From the NCBI GenBank assembly GCA_029204225.1, contig CM055102.1:22152386-22216385 (forward strand): a stretch of 64,000 nucleotides of DNA, read 5' to 3'. Below, piece after piece: positions 12,540-26,400 of the stretch. This stretch comes from Diphasiastrum complanatum (Eukaryota; Streptophyta; Lycopodiopsida; Lycopodiales; Lycopodiaceae). Positions within the stretch are counted from its first letter, which is position 1; every line of letters begins with the position of its first letter. The translations under genes were made by a program, and so were the position numbers. The notes under the pieces are model-generated. The model worked only from the letters and a program-made list of their open reading frames with translations. It was not told the DNA's origin and ran no database searches.

Positions 12540-13511
12540 TATGAATTTCAAAGTGACCTCGTATCGTCCTAACCACCGAATCAGCGTCTTCGGAGTCTGA
12601 ATTAGACTCAGAACCAGCTTCTCCTCCTGTTACTCGTCAACCTTCCCAGAAGGCTTCTTCACTGAAGGTGGAGATAACCCAATAGGAGTTTGACAAGATA
12701 ACAAAAAAATCTGTAAATATTGTCTCGACATCCATTTTATACCATGTACATAGATTTTTGTAAGAATCCCATACGATTCTCGACATATATAAATTGATTA
12801 TGACCATTATAATAAATATGAATCTTATTTAGCCAATAAAATTGATATGCTTGGCAACTATTTGATCTTTTCCTTTCAAATTCAAATAGAAGCTTTCGAT
12901 TAGGTCCCAAATTTTGTACGGAGCTTAAAGATAAAACTTTAGAGATTACATATACAATTGTAGAAGTCGGCGCATGTGCTCCTGTGTCCAATTATGATTT
13001 GGGCCCTCATATGATTATTAATTACTTTATAGGCCAAGCCCTGACGAGGCATAACCAATAACCATATACACCTGGAGTGACCGACTATCCACGCCAAGAA
13101 TTATTTCGATTCCCTTAGACAGGACATGGACGTAACAACAACCACCACGAGGAATAGAGGTTCTTTTTTATCTCTTGCAAGCACAAATCACTATGCCCTT
13201 CTACATGGTCGTGAAGTTTTCCAAACCTCTGCAGGATGCCATATTGTAGATAGAGGAGGCTGAGTCAGATGATTCTGGATCCGGATGACATGCTCATCTT
13301 ATTTCACACCGTTTCCTCGCATAATATTATCAATTCTCACGTGGTGAGGAAGTTTTGCTTAGCTATTGTTCCATCTAATTACCGGTATATTGTTGAGATG
13401 CCAGATGGTAAGGGAACAGAGGTCTGGGATGAGAGAATCTCTCGGGCATCTTTGTCTATTCAGACGTATACCGAGAAGTTAGATTATATTCCTTTTCTAG
13501 TGCACTTATGA
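12540..13511 (+). pseudogene. Ty3/gypsy aspartic-protease region fragment
   Basis: A Ser/Pro-rich linker (ESASSESELDSEPASPPVTR near 12575-12635) resembles the sequence between gag and protease of plant Ty3 elements. At 13269-13511 an 80-codon frame reads VVRKFCLAIVPSNYRYIVEM, then VWDERISRASLSIQTYTEKLDY, a pattern typical of gypsy retropepsin regions. The active-site triplet is lost: the segment that should carry Asp-Thr/Ser-Gly reads FHTVSSHN. No RT follows. Confidence 0.55.
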
Positions 13512-15055
13512 GTAATCCACCTAAGTGCTACGCGACACTAAAAGTACAATTCATCTTCCACATGGTACCGTTGATAGCATAATATATTTGTTAATTTTGA
13601 TCATTTAAAGCCTTCAGGAGTCCTTCCAAATTGATTAAGAGATAACTATAGGCCTATGTGATTAACGTCCAATGAAATATAAATTTTTACTTCATTAAAA
13701 CATGTCTCCAAGGATGAAATTGAATAACAGATAGCTATAGGCCTTTGTGATCAGTGTCCAATGAAAATAGAAATTTTCAACATGTCTTTGAAAACTTTTG
13801 CTTTTGATTAAAATGAATTTTTCTAACTTTTTAATTGTTCTAATTCAATCTTTATTCTTTTTAGATTTCTTTAGCAATTTAAACGTCTTGCTTAAGGCAA
13901 AGCTTCTTGTGATATCTTAATTACCTTGAGCAATTTGAATGCCTTGCATAAGGCAAAAATTTGAATGTTATATTATTCACGTACCTTTAATAGCTATGTC
14001 GCAATAGTGATAAGCTATGGTAACGATTCGCTAAGAGAGTACATGTATTTGTCAAGAGATGACTTGTATTTGCTAGTTTTTAGTGTTGCTGCCATAGCAG
14101 TAAGTTACTTGCTAAGAGAGGATGTGTATTTGTTAAGAGATAACCATGTACTTGTTACGTGAGCCTAAGCACAAAAATTAGCTCTTTTTTTAAAATTTTC
14201 TTATATTCTAGTGACTTTATTTTTCTTTGTTTTCCAACAATTTCAGTCTTTTTGAAATTTAATTATGATCTTTTAGATCACCTTGTTTAATTTGTACTAA
14301 ACTACAATGGCCTTTATGTTTAATGATTGAATGCTTCTTTGATTTCAAGCATACATATGTACGACAAAGCTTGTCATGATCTTTAAGATCACCTTATTTT
14401 TTTAGGATTATGAAACATCTTTTAGAAACAAAATTCACAAGTGCTTTTACTAAAACTAGGATTTCACACTCTACAAAAGTTTCTTATATTTTTCCAATGG
14501 GAAAACGACATTTGACAAATATTTTCTAAATAATTTTCAGTGATGGTAAAAGACCTTGCTTGGAGTTGACCTCCAATCTTGCATTCTTTAAAGAAGGTTA
14601 ACTTTTGAAATCATTGCCTTGTAAATTTTGAAACGCAAAATGCCTGCTAGTTTGAGCATTTCTTGTACTTAGTTTTTCCATGAGCTATCACATTGACATT
14701 CGACAATTAAAATCAAATATAATGAGCTCTACATCTACTACTATAAATATAGCATGCAAGGTCTGAAAACTTTTCTAGGATCAATTGTTCCTCTAGCCTC
14801 ACTCCTCCACCTAGAAATAGATTATTTTCAAGTTGAGTTTGCACATAAGTTCTTGCCATTTTCTAGATATAGTTTGCAACAGTCAAGATTATAATCTGGG
14901 CCTTCAAGAACACATTAACTACTCATATCCGAACTTGACTTTTGTAGGAGACTGCTATCTTACTTCTTGAAAATCAGACCATATGGAGAAAAATGTAGCC
15001 ATACGCATGATGGACATACATGCCAACAATGAGGCAATCATAATGCATGTATATA
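13512..15055. other. no gene; AT-rich, locally duplicated
   Basis: No coding sequence recognised. There is a roughly 90-bp imperfect duplication at 13640-13800 (both units contain 'gata.ctataggcct.tgtgat'), a short pair at 13875-13965 ('aatt.aa.gtcttgc.taaggcaaa') and a repeated 'gctaagagag' phrase at 14030-14160. Confidence 0.4.
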
Positions 15056-16373
<1,318 letters not shown>

Positions 16374-16386
16374 TGGTATCAGAGCC
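16374..16386 (+). promoter_or_regulatory. retrotransposon primer-binding site (tRNA-iMet)
   Basis: TGGTATCAGAGCC is the canonical plant Ty1/copia primer site, directly after the LTR end. Confidence 0.88.
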
Positions 16387-18017
16387 ACACTTCAAATTAT
16401 AGTCCCACATGAGTGGAAAAAGATGTTTAAGAATTTGTAAAATCAAGTGTTATGTGTACACATACATGGCACTTAAATGAGGAACTTTGAATGTAGTTCA
16501 TGCTAGGGAGTGCATATTTGTTCCACAAAGAACTTGTCTTTGCTTCTTATTATTTTCGATTGTTGGCAGTGGTTTAAGTTCATGTTTGCTGCAATGTTGT
16601 CAGTGGAATTTTTTTGTATAGCCACTCTTGTCTCTTCTAGTAGACATACTCCTTGAATATGACAAGTTGGCGACTATTGACATTTCAACCTTGAAGGGTG
16701 ATGTCTAGCCATACCATCCATCTAACTTGGACTATTTCATGCAATAATAAATATCTGTCAGTGTACACTTTATTATTTTCTCATTCATTTTACTTTGTAG
16801 TTGTCAATTGCAAAGTATAAGCTTAGATCCCAAAGTGGTGTGTTGCTTGTCTATGATAGTAGGTAGCAAGGATTATGCTTCATGCAAGAGGCGAGAACGT
16901 TTTGATGTCCAATTAGAGGGGGCAATGGGCTAAAACACACGTGCATGCAAACAATGTGTGTGGAACACATATATAAAGTAACGTGATGATGTAGGTAGTG
17001 AAAGAAGATACTATATAGTGTTGAGAGATGTGTTTGTATGTTAAGTATCATAAACTCGACAAGCTTAAACCTAGGGATCTATCATTTTTTTCATGTTTTT
17101 TTTCTCATGCACTCCAAAATTGACAAAGCAAGTTGTGTCATCACTATATTAAGATGTGATGAGAATCATGAGATGCTCTGATATGACTCATGAGAATCGT
17201 GAGGAGAAAAATTCACGAATCAGTCGCGACTCTCTTTCAAGATTCGGATGGAGTTCAGATGCGTTCGTTGGGCAATGCCAGCTGAAACACTCCTACAATC
17301 CTCCAGAGAGTAGTCAGTTACTACTGATCTCCGTTCATAAAATTAATACAACATTCGACTTAATTTCAACCAAGGTGCGGAATTCAAAGGGAACAAGAAA
17401 ACTTAGACATATGAAATAAACAACATAAGCATTCAACATCCGAGATTATACACAACTAGAAAATAATCTATATTGATTTCCTCTCGATTTCTTCAGGGCA
17501 CTGCATGTGAATCCATGCAGTGCGTTGGCGTAAGAGAAGCACGGTCCTCTCACGAGTAGTAGTCTCGCTTCACTACTGGACAATTGGATCTTCTGATCCT
17601 AGACAGAATTATCTTCTCACACGCAGGCGAAGCTTCTGTTTGTGTTCATCTTGATTGCTTACTAGCATCAGACTTCTTCAGTGTCTCTTCTCTTGGTTAC
17701 AATCTATGTATCATGTTCTGATATATGTCAAGTATTATCCAGTAAGTACGGTCTCTCTATGTGAACCTAAGATTAGAGTGATTATACATCTACAACTAAT
17801 CAGGGAATTACAAGAGTGGCAGATTAGCCACGACCTAGGAAGTAACTGTTGACATCATGCCATCAGATCAGATCTCTGTACCCCTAGGTACTTGCGTGAT
17901 CTCTGGTGGTACTCCTTGGAGCGTGAGGACAGAACGGGTTCCGTTTACCTCGTCTGCCTTTCTCTCTTGCTGGACCGCTGGTGTCGTCATTTAGTTCTTC
18001 TTGAGTTTTTAGAGGAG
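16387..18017. other. no gene recognised
   Basis: The leader of the truncated copia element, followed by unassigned sequence. Small open frames at 17156-17419 and 17655-17852 have no recognisable domain. Confidence 0.4.
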
Positions 18018-18251
18018 CTATGACATTCCATACTTTAGATTGGCCAAGATGCTTGCCTCTTCGGCTCTCTCCCTCGTTCCTTTGTTGAAGACATTGTCAA
18101 AATTATCTCTTAGAAGAAGAACTCTGCCATGATCCAAGACTTTACACTTCTTACCAGATTGAATAGCTCCTAGTGTTCTCATGTAGTCATTTTTATCATT
18201 CCCAAGGAAAAAAAGGTTCCCTTGCGAAGATGGCTTGCAAAAACAAACATC
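18018..18251 (-). other. unrecognised open segment, possible exon or repeat fragment
   Basis: A 77-codon stretch open from 18251 to a TAG at 18018-18020, without a clear Met start. It reads as well-mixed sequence with GNDKNDYMRTLGAIQSGKK and VLDHGRVLLLRDNF. An AG lies just before its open end on the minus strand, so it could be a terminal exon. I do not recognise the family, and it could equally be a retroelement remnant. Confidence 0.3.
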
Positions 18252-18321
18252 CTAACTACCCACACTTGACTAACTAAAACTACATTGATCACAAGCAATC
18301 AAGCAAGAATAGGCAAGGGGG

Positions 18322-18614
18322 TGTGAAGAATCATCAGATCACCAAGATCCAATATGCCCCTTTAATCTTTGGTTATGAATGACAACACATCTAGCACCAT
18401 TGACAATGTAGAAATCTAACACCTACTATATATAGAAGATGCAAACTGAACAAGATCTTGTAAAATTATCAAATATATGATAAAATGAAATTGATGTCCA
18501 TACAATAACAATAAAGTACTGTATTTCACATATATGGATCCATTACTCGACTTACAATAGCATTCTACACACAAGATTGCAAGATATCAACACTATAATG
18601 CAAAAATGGATATA
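18322..18614 (-). repeat. partial 3' LTR of a minus-strand copia element
   Basis: It aligns base by base with 21422-21714: both begin TGTGAAGAAT(C/T)ATCAGATCAC and end CAAAAATGGATATA. The rest of this LTR copy is missing, cut at the junction with the plus-strand sequence at 18615. Confidence 0.8.
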
Positions 18615-19928
18615 GGAGGTCCAACCTTGTATTGATTCCAAGATCAATGTTCAAGTCAAATAGATAGCTTTTTAGGAGGAGTGTTGAGAATCAAAAAGCC
18701 ATATATCTTGACTTTTGATGAAGTCTGGCTTAGTAGAAACTCGAGCCAATCCACATGCATAATGTTAAGTTTGCCAAATGTTGTGAAAATTGTCAACATT
18801 TCCTAGCTAGTTTGAGGCCTAAATTGGCAATTTTTGTACATAGTTTTGGATCTAGCCTTTCACACATGTGAAAGAGGCCTAGATAATTATTTTAGTATAT
18901 ATGTCATATTATAGAAGTCTCAAACTTCAGGACCTTCGAAATGACACCAAAATCATGTTATTTGGACATATAGGCCAAACTTTTGGCTATTTTAGGCTAT
19001 GGTGTCCTAAAATTGGGTCCTAAGTTCTAGAGAGAGGAGAGAGAGTCATCTCTCTCACCTATATTAGGCTAAAATTTGTGGAGAACAGGTTGGAGAAACT
19101 TATTGTATTGTTGAGAGAGATCAATATATCATTGTCACAGTCATTGTGAACATTGGTTGGTGTATTGTCTTCAAGCTTTTGTGTATGATCTTAAGAGGTT
19201 TTCAAAAGTGGTACGCTGTTGTTGGGAGCCCTGTTTGTTGTTATTTTTGGCTACCATCAGTACCTTTTATTAGTTTCTTTTGTCTCTTGAATGCTTTGTC
19301 AAGTTCATGTGTAGCATTAGGATGCTTTGCCATTTATAGCTTTTGTAGCTTGTTGTGCAAAAATCTTACCCAAGTATTTTGGGAGTTTGGATCCATTCAA
19401 GATCCACTTCTTTCACAAATGTGACATGCAAAGCAAACTATAGCTTGTACTGGCACATGCATGAACATTTGTACATTTGTAATCTAGAAAGTTACACATG
19501 TAGGAAAATTGTAGTTCAAGTTGCATTTCTCTACATGCAAACTTGTAGGTGTCAAGTTTTAGGTAGATACTACTCTTAGAAGTGTAAAAATGTGATTAGA
19601 GGCTTGATCTACCTCGAGCTAGTACATTCACTATATATTTAAGTGAGATCTCTCACAATTTTTGATGATGAATCAAGCATTGATGCTATTTCCTAGTCAT
19701 TTTGGATTTTTACATGTAAGCTTGTATTGTACTTTCTCTCTTTACCCGAGGAGGAGGCTTTTCTCATGCATTAATTTTATTTGTACTTTTCCCACATGTT
19801 TGAAAGTAGTCATTTTTTGATTATTAGCATTCTAGATTGCGATTTAGCCATAGAATCTAGAGATAGATGGTGATTTTCACTCTTCAATCGATCTATGTGC
19901 TAACACAAAGCTTAGGAATATCATTCAC
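18615..19928 (+). repeat. polypurine tract plus LTR of another retrotransposon
   Basis: A purine tract (ttaggaggag, 18672-18681) is followed by TGTTGAGAATC at 18682, the layout of a plus-strand 3' LTR. The interval contains gagagagag/ctctctc tracts and decayed CACGTG-like palindromes. The right edge is uncertain: ATTCACA near 19922-19928 is one candidate. It interrupts the minus-strand copia element. Confidence 0.5.
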
Positions 19929-20899
19929 ATATTCATGGTACATCCCACACGTGTGAACTTGCTATACATTTCACATTTGTCACCTTCACTTGATATTGGA
20001 CTTGAAGAACACATCATAAGAGAATCACAAACACCTAGATCCTCATCATTAGTAGTAAAGTTGATTTGCTTGCTACCTTCATCTCTTTGCTTCTTCAAAC
20101 ATTCATTAGAAAAATGCCCTTTGATACCACAATAGAAGCATTTTAACTTGGATATATCATTCTTTTTGCCAAAGGAAGAAGTCTCACCTTGATCTTGCCC
20201 TTTAGACCATTTGCTTTTACCTTTGCCCTTGAATTTGCCTTTGATGAATATGGCCTCATCTTGAGATGTTGATGTAGATCCACCCCTTGCTTGAAGCCTA
20301 TATTCCTCATTCACCAAGATCTCTTACAAATCCACCATGCTAGGCAAAGTTCTTTGAATAGCAAAGCTCTGAACAAGGTTAGCATGATCATCAAGTAAGC
20401 CATTAAGTATAACTTGCACAAGTTCTACTTCCTTAATGCTCTCATCAATACATGCTAGCTCATTATTAAATGCTTTAACTCTCAACACAAAAGCATGAGC
20501 ACTCTCTTCCTTCTTTTGAATAGATTGAAAGATTTGCCTTCTAAGAGTAAGTACTCTTGATTTAGACTTGGATTCATAAAGCTTCTTCAAAGTTTCCCAA
20601 GCCTCATTAGATGAACTGCACTTACCAACTTCCTTGAAAGCTCATTGGTAACATTCATCTTTATGATGTGTAGAGCTCTTCTAGTCTTGTCATACCATTT
20701 GATCTTGTTGTGCCAAGGGTCTTTTTGCCACTCCTACAACAATATCCATCAACTCATTCATCTCAAGGAGAGACTCCATTCTCACCTTCCAAGTAGAATA
20801 GTTGCTTGAGGTAAGCCTATCATTGCTTTCCAACATAAAGCCTCCATTGTAGCCATGTTGCAATGACCTGATCCTCTCTTTCAACCTGTTCCAATGCAC
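19929..20899 (-). pseudogene. Ty1/copia gag (minus strand), frameshifted and truncated
   Basis: Read downward from 20899: GGFMLESNDRLTSSNYSTWK, VRMESLLEMNELMDIVVGV, then after frameshifts LYESKSKSRVLTLRRQIFQS, LACIDESIKEVELVQVILNG and LVQSFAIQRTLPS. A complete CCHC knuckle (CFYCGIKGHFSNEC) lies near 20095-20140. This is close in sequence to the gag at 43.9-44.4 kb. The frame ends just where the protease WWIDSG motif should begin, at the junction with the inserted LTR. Confidence 0.82.
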
Positions 20900-21421
20900 A
20901 AAGCACTCTCTTGAATGTCAACAAATGAATCACTCAAGAAGAAACCACAAAGATATGGAGCATCTCAAATATCTTTCTTGCACCAAACCTAGAAAAATCA
21001 ACACCAATCTCATGAACTTTTGTAATTTCTAAACTTGAAACACACTCTTGAGAAGTCCAGCAAACTCAAAAAAAAGAGATCCAAACAAATTTAGAGTTTT
21101 GACAAAAGTACAAAAAATTGAATCATCCAAATTCTATATGCAAATGCTACAAAGTTGATATAGAATCTTGTAGTCTTCAATGAGACATTCCTAATGCAAT
21201 CAAAGTCGCCCAAATCTAGTAAGTGAAGTGTGAAATCAGCCTACTTCAAGTTCATAACCCTATATTGAGTTTTGATTTACAAAACATCAATTCTACACAT
21301 GAAAAATGCTTGGTTTTTTGAGTAGAAATCAATCTAGCATGCTCTAGAATTGGTAACTCCTCCAAATCCTTGCTAAAGATGGTTGATTCTTCAATAACAT
21401 GCAACAATATCTCTGATACTA
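20900..21421 (-). other. copia leader with degenerate primer site
   Basis: Untranslated leader between the 5' LTR and gag, about 520 bp, nearly the same length as in the related element at 43287-43854. Next to the LTR the minus strand reads TAGTATCAGAGA, two mismatches from the tRNA-iMet primer site. Confidence 0.65.
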
Positions 21422-22090
21422 TGTGAAGAATTATCAGATCACTAAGATCCAATATGTCCCTTTAATCTTTGGTTATGAATGACAACACATCTAGCACCAT
21501 TGATAATGTAGAAACCTAACATCTATTACACATAGAAGATGCAAACTCAACAAGATCTTGATCAAACATCAAATATATGATAAAATGAAGTTGCTTTCCT
21601 TACAATAACATTAAAGTAATGTATTTCACACGTGTGGATCCATTACTCAACTTACAATAGCATTCTACACATAAGATTGCAAGATATCAACACTATAATG
21701 CAAAAATGGATATATGAACCCAAATAGAACTCATGTATAAGCATGAATTAGAGGAGAGAGAGAGAATTGTATCTTTTCCCACGCTTGTACACTATTTATA
21801 ACAGGTCCATGCCCTATTTGGATGTCCTTCTCCAAGCTTATCAACAATAGAAAACTTCTAGATCTATTCTAAACCCTACACAAAATTAGACTAGATTCAA
21901 TGTACCAAATATTCAAATTTGAATCTTCCCAAATTTGACCTACTTCCTTTTCCCACACTTTCTAAAAGTGGTAATTAAAATGAACTTAGTCTAAAATAAC
22001 TTCAAAATGTTCATCTCTAAGTTTAAGATGCATATTGGCCTAAATTGCGAAATGAACTAAACATGACTAAATTAGTTGATATTTCTCACA
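21422..22090 (-). repeat. 5' LTR of the minus-strand copia element
   Basis: On the minus strand it starts TGTGAGAAAT at 22090 and ends TTCACA at 21422, followed by the primer site. It is related to the LTR at 42542-43286. A TATA-like ATAAATA lies near 21790, with a CT-rich run just downstream near 21755. It carries a CACGTG at 21629-21634. Confidence 0.8.
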
Positions 22091-22943
22091 AGGAAGTCAT
22101 GAGGTTCAAGGGTTGAATAATACCTCGATGAAAATTGAAATGTATAATTAACCACATTAAAACACAGTGGATGATTGTACAATAGGTAAGCGTATAATGA
22201 GATCACTCAATCCTAACAAAGATGATTTTATGGTCAATCTAGAAGCGTTAGCCACTTCTTTCTCGCTCTAGATTGCAAAAAAACAAAATGTGAAAGACAT
22301 GATGCACTCCTAGAACTATGCAATTACATGAGGTAATAGTTGGGTGCTTGGGTTGCACCAAGGCAATAGCCTCATTGATGACGTGCGCTTATTGCCTTGT
22401 GCTATAACATGGCAACAATCACCATCTAAGGCTTATTATAACTATAATGCTTGAGATTGTTGAAATAGGGAGAACATAGTTCCAACTTTGGATGCAATTT
22501 CATGCTCGACCACACTTTCATCCAAAGGCGGTGATAGCTCGTCAAAATTGAATAGCACATGGTGAGGATAGGTGGAGAGCATTGGGGGGGGGGGGGGGCG
22601 GGTGGGGGCGCTTTAGAGCAATGTATTTTGCATCACCATTGCAGTGGCACTAAACCTTTTGGTGGGGATTTCGTAGCAAGGTGGCATAGGAGATCAACTT
22701 TCAGGGAAGCAATATGACTGCTTTTGTCAATCACGATGCAAAAAGGCAATCCTCCAAAGAACAATTCTAATGCTTGTTGTCAATCACGATGCAAAAATGC
22801 AATCCTCCAAAGGGCTCTCATGCGATTTCCTCCAAAGGGCTCTCGTGCCTCCAATGACACCCTTGTCCCCAAGGAATTGGCAAGGAATTACGCCCATAAA
22901 CACCCATGCAAGGGCATCAACACAACATGGTGTTTATGCTTGG
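22091..22943. other. intergenic region upstream of CTF4
   Basis: No gene. It contains a 15-base G run with following G blocks (22584-22609) and a 44-bp tandem pair (22735 and 22779, 'gtcaatcacgatgcaaaaa'), plus a third partial unit ('tcctccaaagggctctc') to 22850. Confidence 0.5.
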
Positions 22944-22950
22944 TATAAAA
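22944..22950 (+). promoter_or_regulatory. candidate TATA box of the CTF4 gene
   Basis: TATAAAA lies 473 bases before the start codon, and a CT-rich leader (23090-23210) typical of plant 5' UTRs follows. A second candidate, TTATATAT, lies at about 22978. The true transcription start is unknown. Confidence 0.4.
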
Positions 22951-23422
22951 TGCCCCGGGCCAGGTGCCTCCAGAAATTTATATATCCTTGGTTTTGTTTC
23001 CCGCCAAATATTTCCCTCGCTATTCTTCCAAATTTCTTAGCAACGAAAAATAGGAGCCTCTTCGTATTTTTCTTTGCTTTTTTCTTCACTCCTCGTTCCG
23101 ATCCATACGTTTGCATTCGATCCATCCATCTATCCTCTCCTCTCTTTACTCTTCTGTTTGAGCTTTCTCTCAACCACACCTTCACCTCAGACTCAACTCT
23201 CTTTCTTCATCGTGAGCTTGGATTTCACATATTGTACTGTGAGCATTTTGCTTTGCATTCATAGAGTTTGTAGAGAAATTTCAGCTGTAAATCGCATTTT
23301 GTGCTGGTTGTTGGTTTTTCCTTGTCTTTCAAATGGGGCAAGGATTTTAGAGCTCTTGATTCTCACTAGCTTGCGTGAGTCTAGACCACAACAAGGGCTC
23401 TCAAGCGACTGGTGGCATTTAG

Positions 23423-26400
23423 ATGGGCAGGTCGGCAAAACTGCAGCTGCATGATGGCCACAACGGAAAAGGCGTCACCTCGATTCTGTGGGATGTTCAG
23501 GCAGAGCATCTCATCACGTCTGGAAGCGATGGAAGGATACTGATCCACAAAACAGGCGCGCCATTACCGGTTTTGAAAGATACTCTAAAGCACCATAGTG
23601 CGGCAGTCACAGCGATAGCCATCAATAAGCAGGGGCGCAATCTTGCATCTGGATCAGTTGATCATTCTGTGAAGCTTTACGCTTATCCCGGTTAGTTTTT
23701 CACGCCCATGAATCACATCTTTTAGTTGCATGTACAAGAAGCTCGACATCTTTTTTTACTCTTCAGGGTTATAATCGCCACGGCCAAATCTCTGTTACTG
23801 CATATCGGGAAAGAGATATGATAAACAATGAGAAATTTGGCTTGGAGGTGTGTGCTTTTGCATTCATACATGGCTTTTGGAGTTGATATTGAATGAGTGG
23901 ATGGTGACTAAGCTGGAAATGCTGCTTTGTGTTTACAGGCGGCCAGTTTCAGAGCACTGTGACGAGGTTCACCCTGCCGATTAGATCCCTTGCATTTAGT
24001 GCTACAGGAGGGATCCTCGCTGCAGCAGGCGATGACGATGGAATCAAGCTTATTAGCACCGTTGATAGTTCCATTATTCGTGTGCTCAAGGGTCATGATG
24101 CGCCAGTTGTGAGCCTTGCTTTCGATCCAAAGAACGAGTACCTTGCATCAGCAGGGAGTGATGGGACGCTGATCTTTTGGCTCTTGTCTTCTGGGAGGAA
24201 ATTGCATAATCTTAAGCACATAGTACCGGCTATTGATATCAATTCAGCAAACAGGAACAGAATAGAGTGGCATCCAGATGGACATGTGCTTGCTGTTCCG
24301 GGATGTAAAAATGATATTCTGATGCTTGACAGAGATACTGCAGAAAAAATATACAGCCTTAAAGGTGGGCATTCTGCTGCAGTTGGTTTTCTCACATGGT
24401 CACCTAATGGGAAATACCTTGCAACTGCTGGGGAGGACAGGCAAGTGATGCTATGGGATGTCGAGAATCGGTTAGATCTGGATCGCTACAAGTTGGAGTC
24501 GCAAATTTGCAGTTTGTCATGGAAGCCCACAGGAAATGCACTGGCCATGATTGACATCGATGGAAAATTTGTAGTGTGGGAAGCTGCCATTCCTTCACAC
24601 ATGGCTTCACCTACAGTCTCGCCACCCACGGATCCTGCCATGGACAATGATGAACATCTAAAGTTCAGTGATGACGAGGAAATGTCAGATCCGGACAATG
24701 GAACGATTCCAACAGTTAGTGAAGATACTAAGTCGAAAGATAATCTTGGCACGGGGTTGAGTGATGAGGACAGTGACGAGGAAACATTCCGGAGACCAAA
24801 AAAACTACGCAAAAAGTCTCCTGAAGCTGTTCATTCTGAAGGAGGGCATGGTAAGATTTTGACAAAGTCTGCTTCAGAAAATGGCTTGCATGAGGATGAG
24901 AGCCAATGGCGGAAAGAGAAATCTAAAATCATTCAAAGTTCAATGCAGGCTCCCTGTCAGCCTGGATCAACACAGCCTGTTTCTGGAAAGCGATGGTTTC
25001 TTGCTTACAATTTGCTTGGGAGTATTACCAGCTGTGAAAATGATGGTTTATGTCATGTTGAGGTGTGCTCAACACATTCCCAGCTCAGTAATGAATGGAT
25101 TGTTCGTTTTAGTATATATTATGCTATTGAAGTCGTTTTTGTTGGTGACGAAGATCTTGCAAATACTGTGAATGAAGGTTGAATTTCATGATATAAGTCG
25201 AGGAATGCGGGTGCCAGCCTTGACAGACTACTTTGGTTTCACAATGGCTGCTTTAAATGAAAAAGGACATATCTTAGCAAGCCCATGTGCTGGGAAAGAC
25301 CAATTAAGTATGGTCATGTACCGTCCTTTTAATAGCTGGGCAAATAACAGTGAGGTGGGTTCTTCTTGATGACTTTTTTCAATCCATAGTTGTTATTTAT
25401 CTGAGTATCTAGGCTCCATGTCCTCGGCTATCATTTAGGTCAGATATCAGATGTGATTGATGGAGCTATTATAAACTCATCAGATGAAGAGAGTAGCAAT
25501 ATTTAATGCCTGTCTTGCATTTTGTAGTGGTCAATGAGATTGCCACCTGATGAAGAAGCTAAGGCAGTCGCGATTGGTGATGGTTGGGTTGCAGCAGCCA
25601 CAAGCCTTCATTATCTGCGCATTTTTTCTGAAGGAGGTCTACAGGTCTGTTTTGAACCCCAGGGTTGTCATGACAATTAGGAGAAGATGATTGGGTGAAT
25701 AAACAGAAAATTTTAATATTAAGGTTCCATGACACTGAAGTTACAGAACTGGATCAAAAAGTGTCATATATCTGAATATAATTTTGCTGAGATAATTGTG
25801 GGAGTAACTCCAAAACCAGTTGGAATGTACTGTAAGTTCCGGAACGTACAGTCTAAATGCAAAAAACAATAATCTCAAGTGCAAAAAACGAAAGGCTAAA
25901 AGTCTGCTTACTGCGCGATCTGCGAGCCTTCATGATCCACATGAAGGTGTATCGCAATAAAGGTGGGAAGTATGTCTGATGTCACATCAGTGGTCTATTT
26001 TATAATCATGTGTGGAAATGATCTCATATTTGGAGCATGCAATGCCTGGATGTTTTCAGAATCATTGAATTACAAGTTTTGTAGTTTCTGTGTAGACAGA
26101 TAGACAGAAATAAAGACAATCCACAGTAGGGTTAGGTACTAAATAAAGATGAGGTACAAGTTTGTGTACAACCTCCTTCTCCAAATCCGCTTTCAATCAA
26201 TTGTTTACCTCCTCAACCATGGTGTTTTAAGCATTGAACATTCTTGCTAGAATAGAAAATATCTCAATGCATTTGAAAGATAGAGGCTTGTTACTCTACT
26301 TCCTGGAAATTAACTATGTGTTGCTTTCCTAGTCCTGTGTGACATGCAATGGTCATTGCGTTTTGTTATGAGAGCAACATGTGAAGTAATGTTGTTTTGG

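Noticed and set aside
13640-14160. CRISPR-like spaced repeats
   Set aside because: The repeats are few, imperfect and irregularly spaced; this is eukaryotic repeat decay.
16387-17900. Interior of the copia element whose LTR ends at 16373
   Set aside because: No gag, protease or RT motif was found after the primer site, so no coding feature was assigned.
22724-23454. Frames before the CTF4 start codon
   Set aside because: They lie in the promoter and leader, overlap one another in different frames, and one runs past the true ATG in the wrong frame.
23908-24812. Minus-strand open frames opposite CTF4 exon 2
   Set aside because: Shadow frames of a well-supported exon; no domain of their own.
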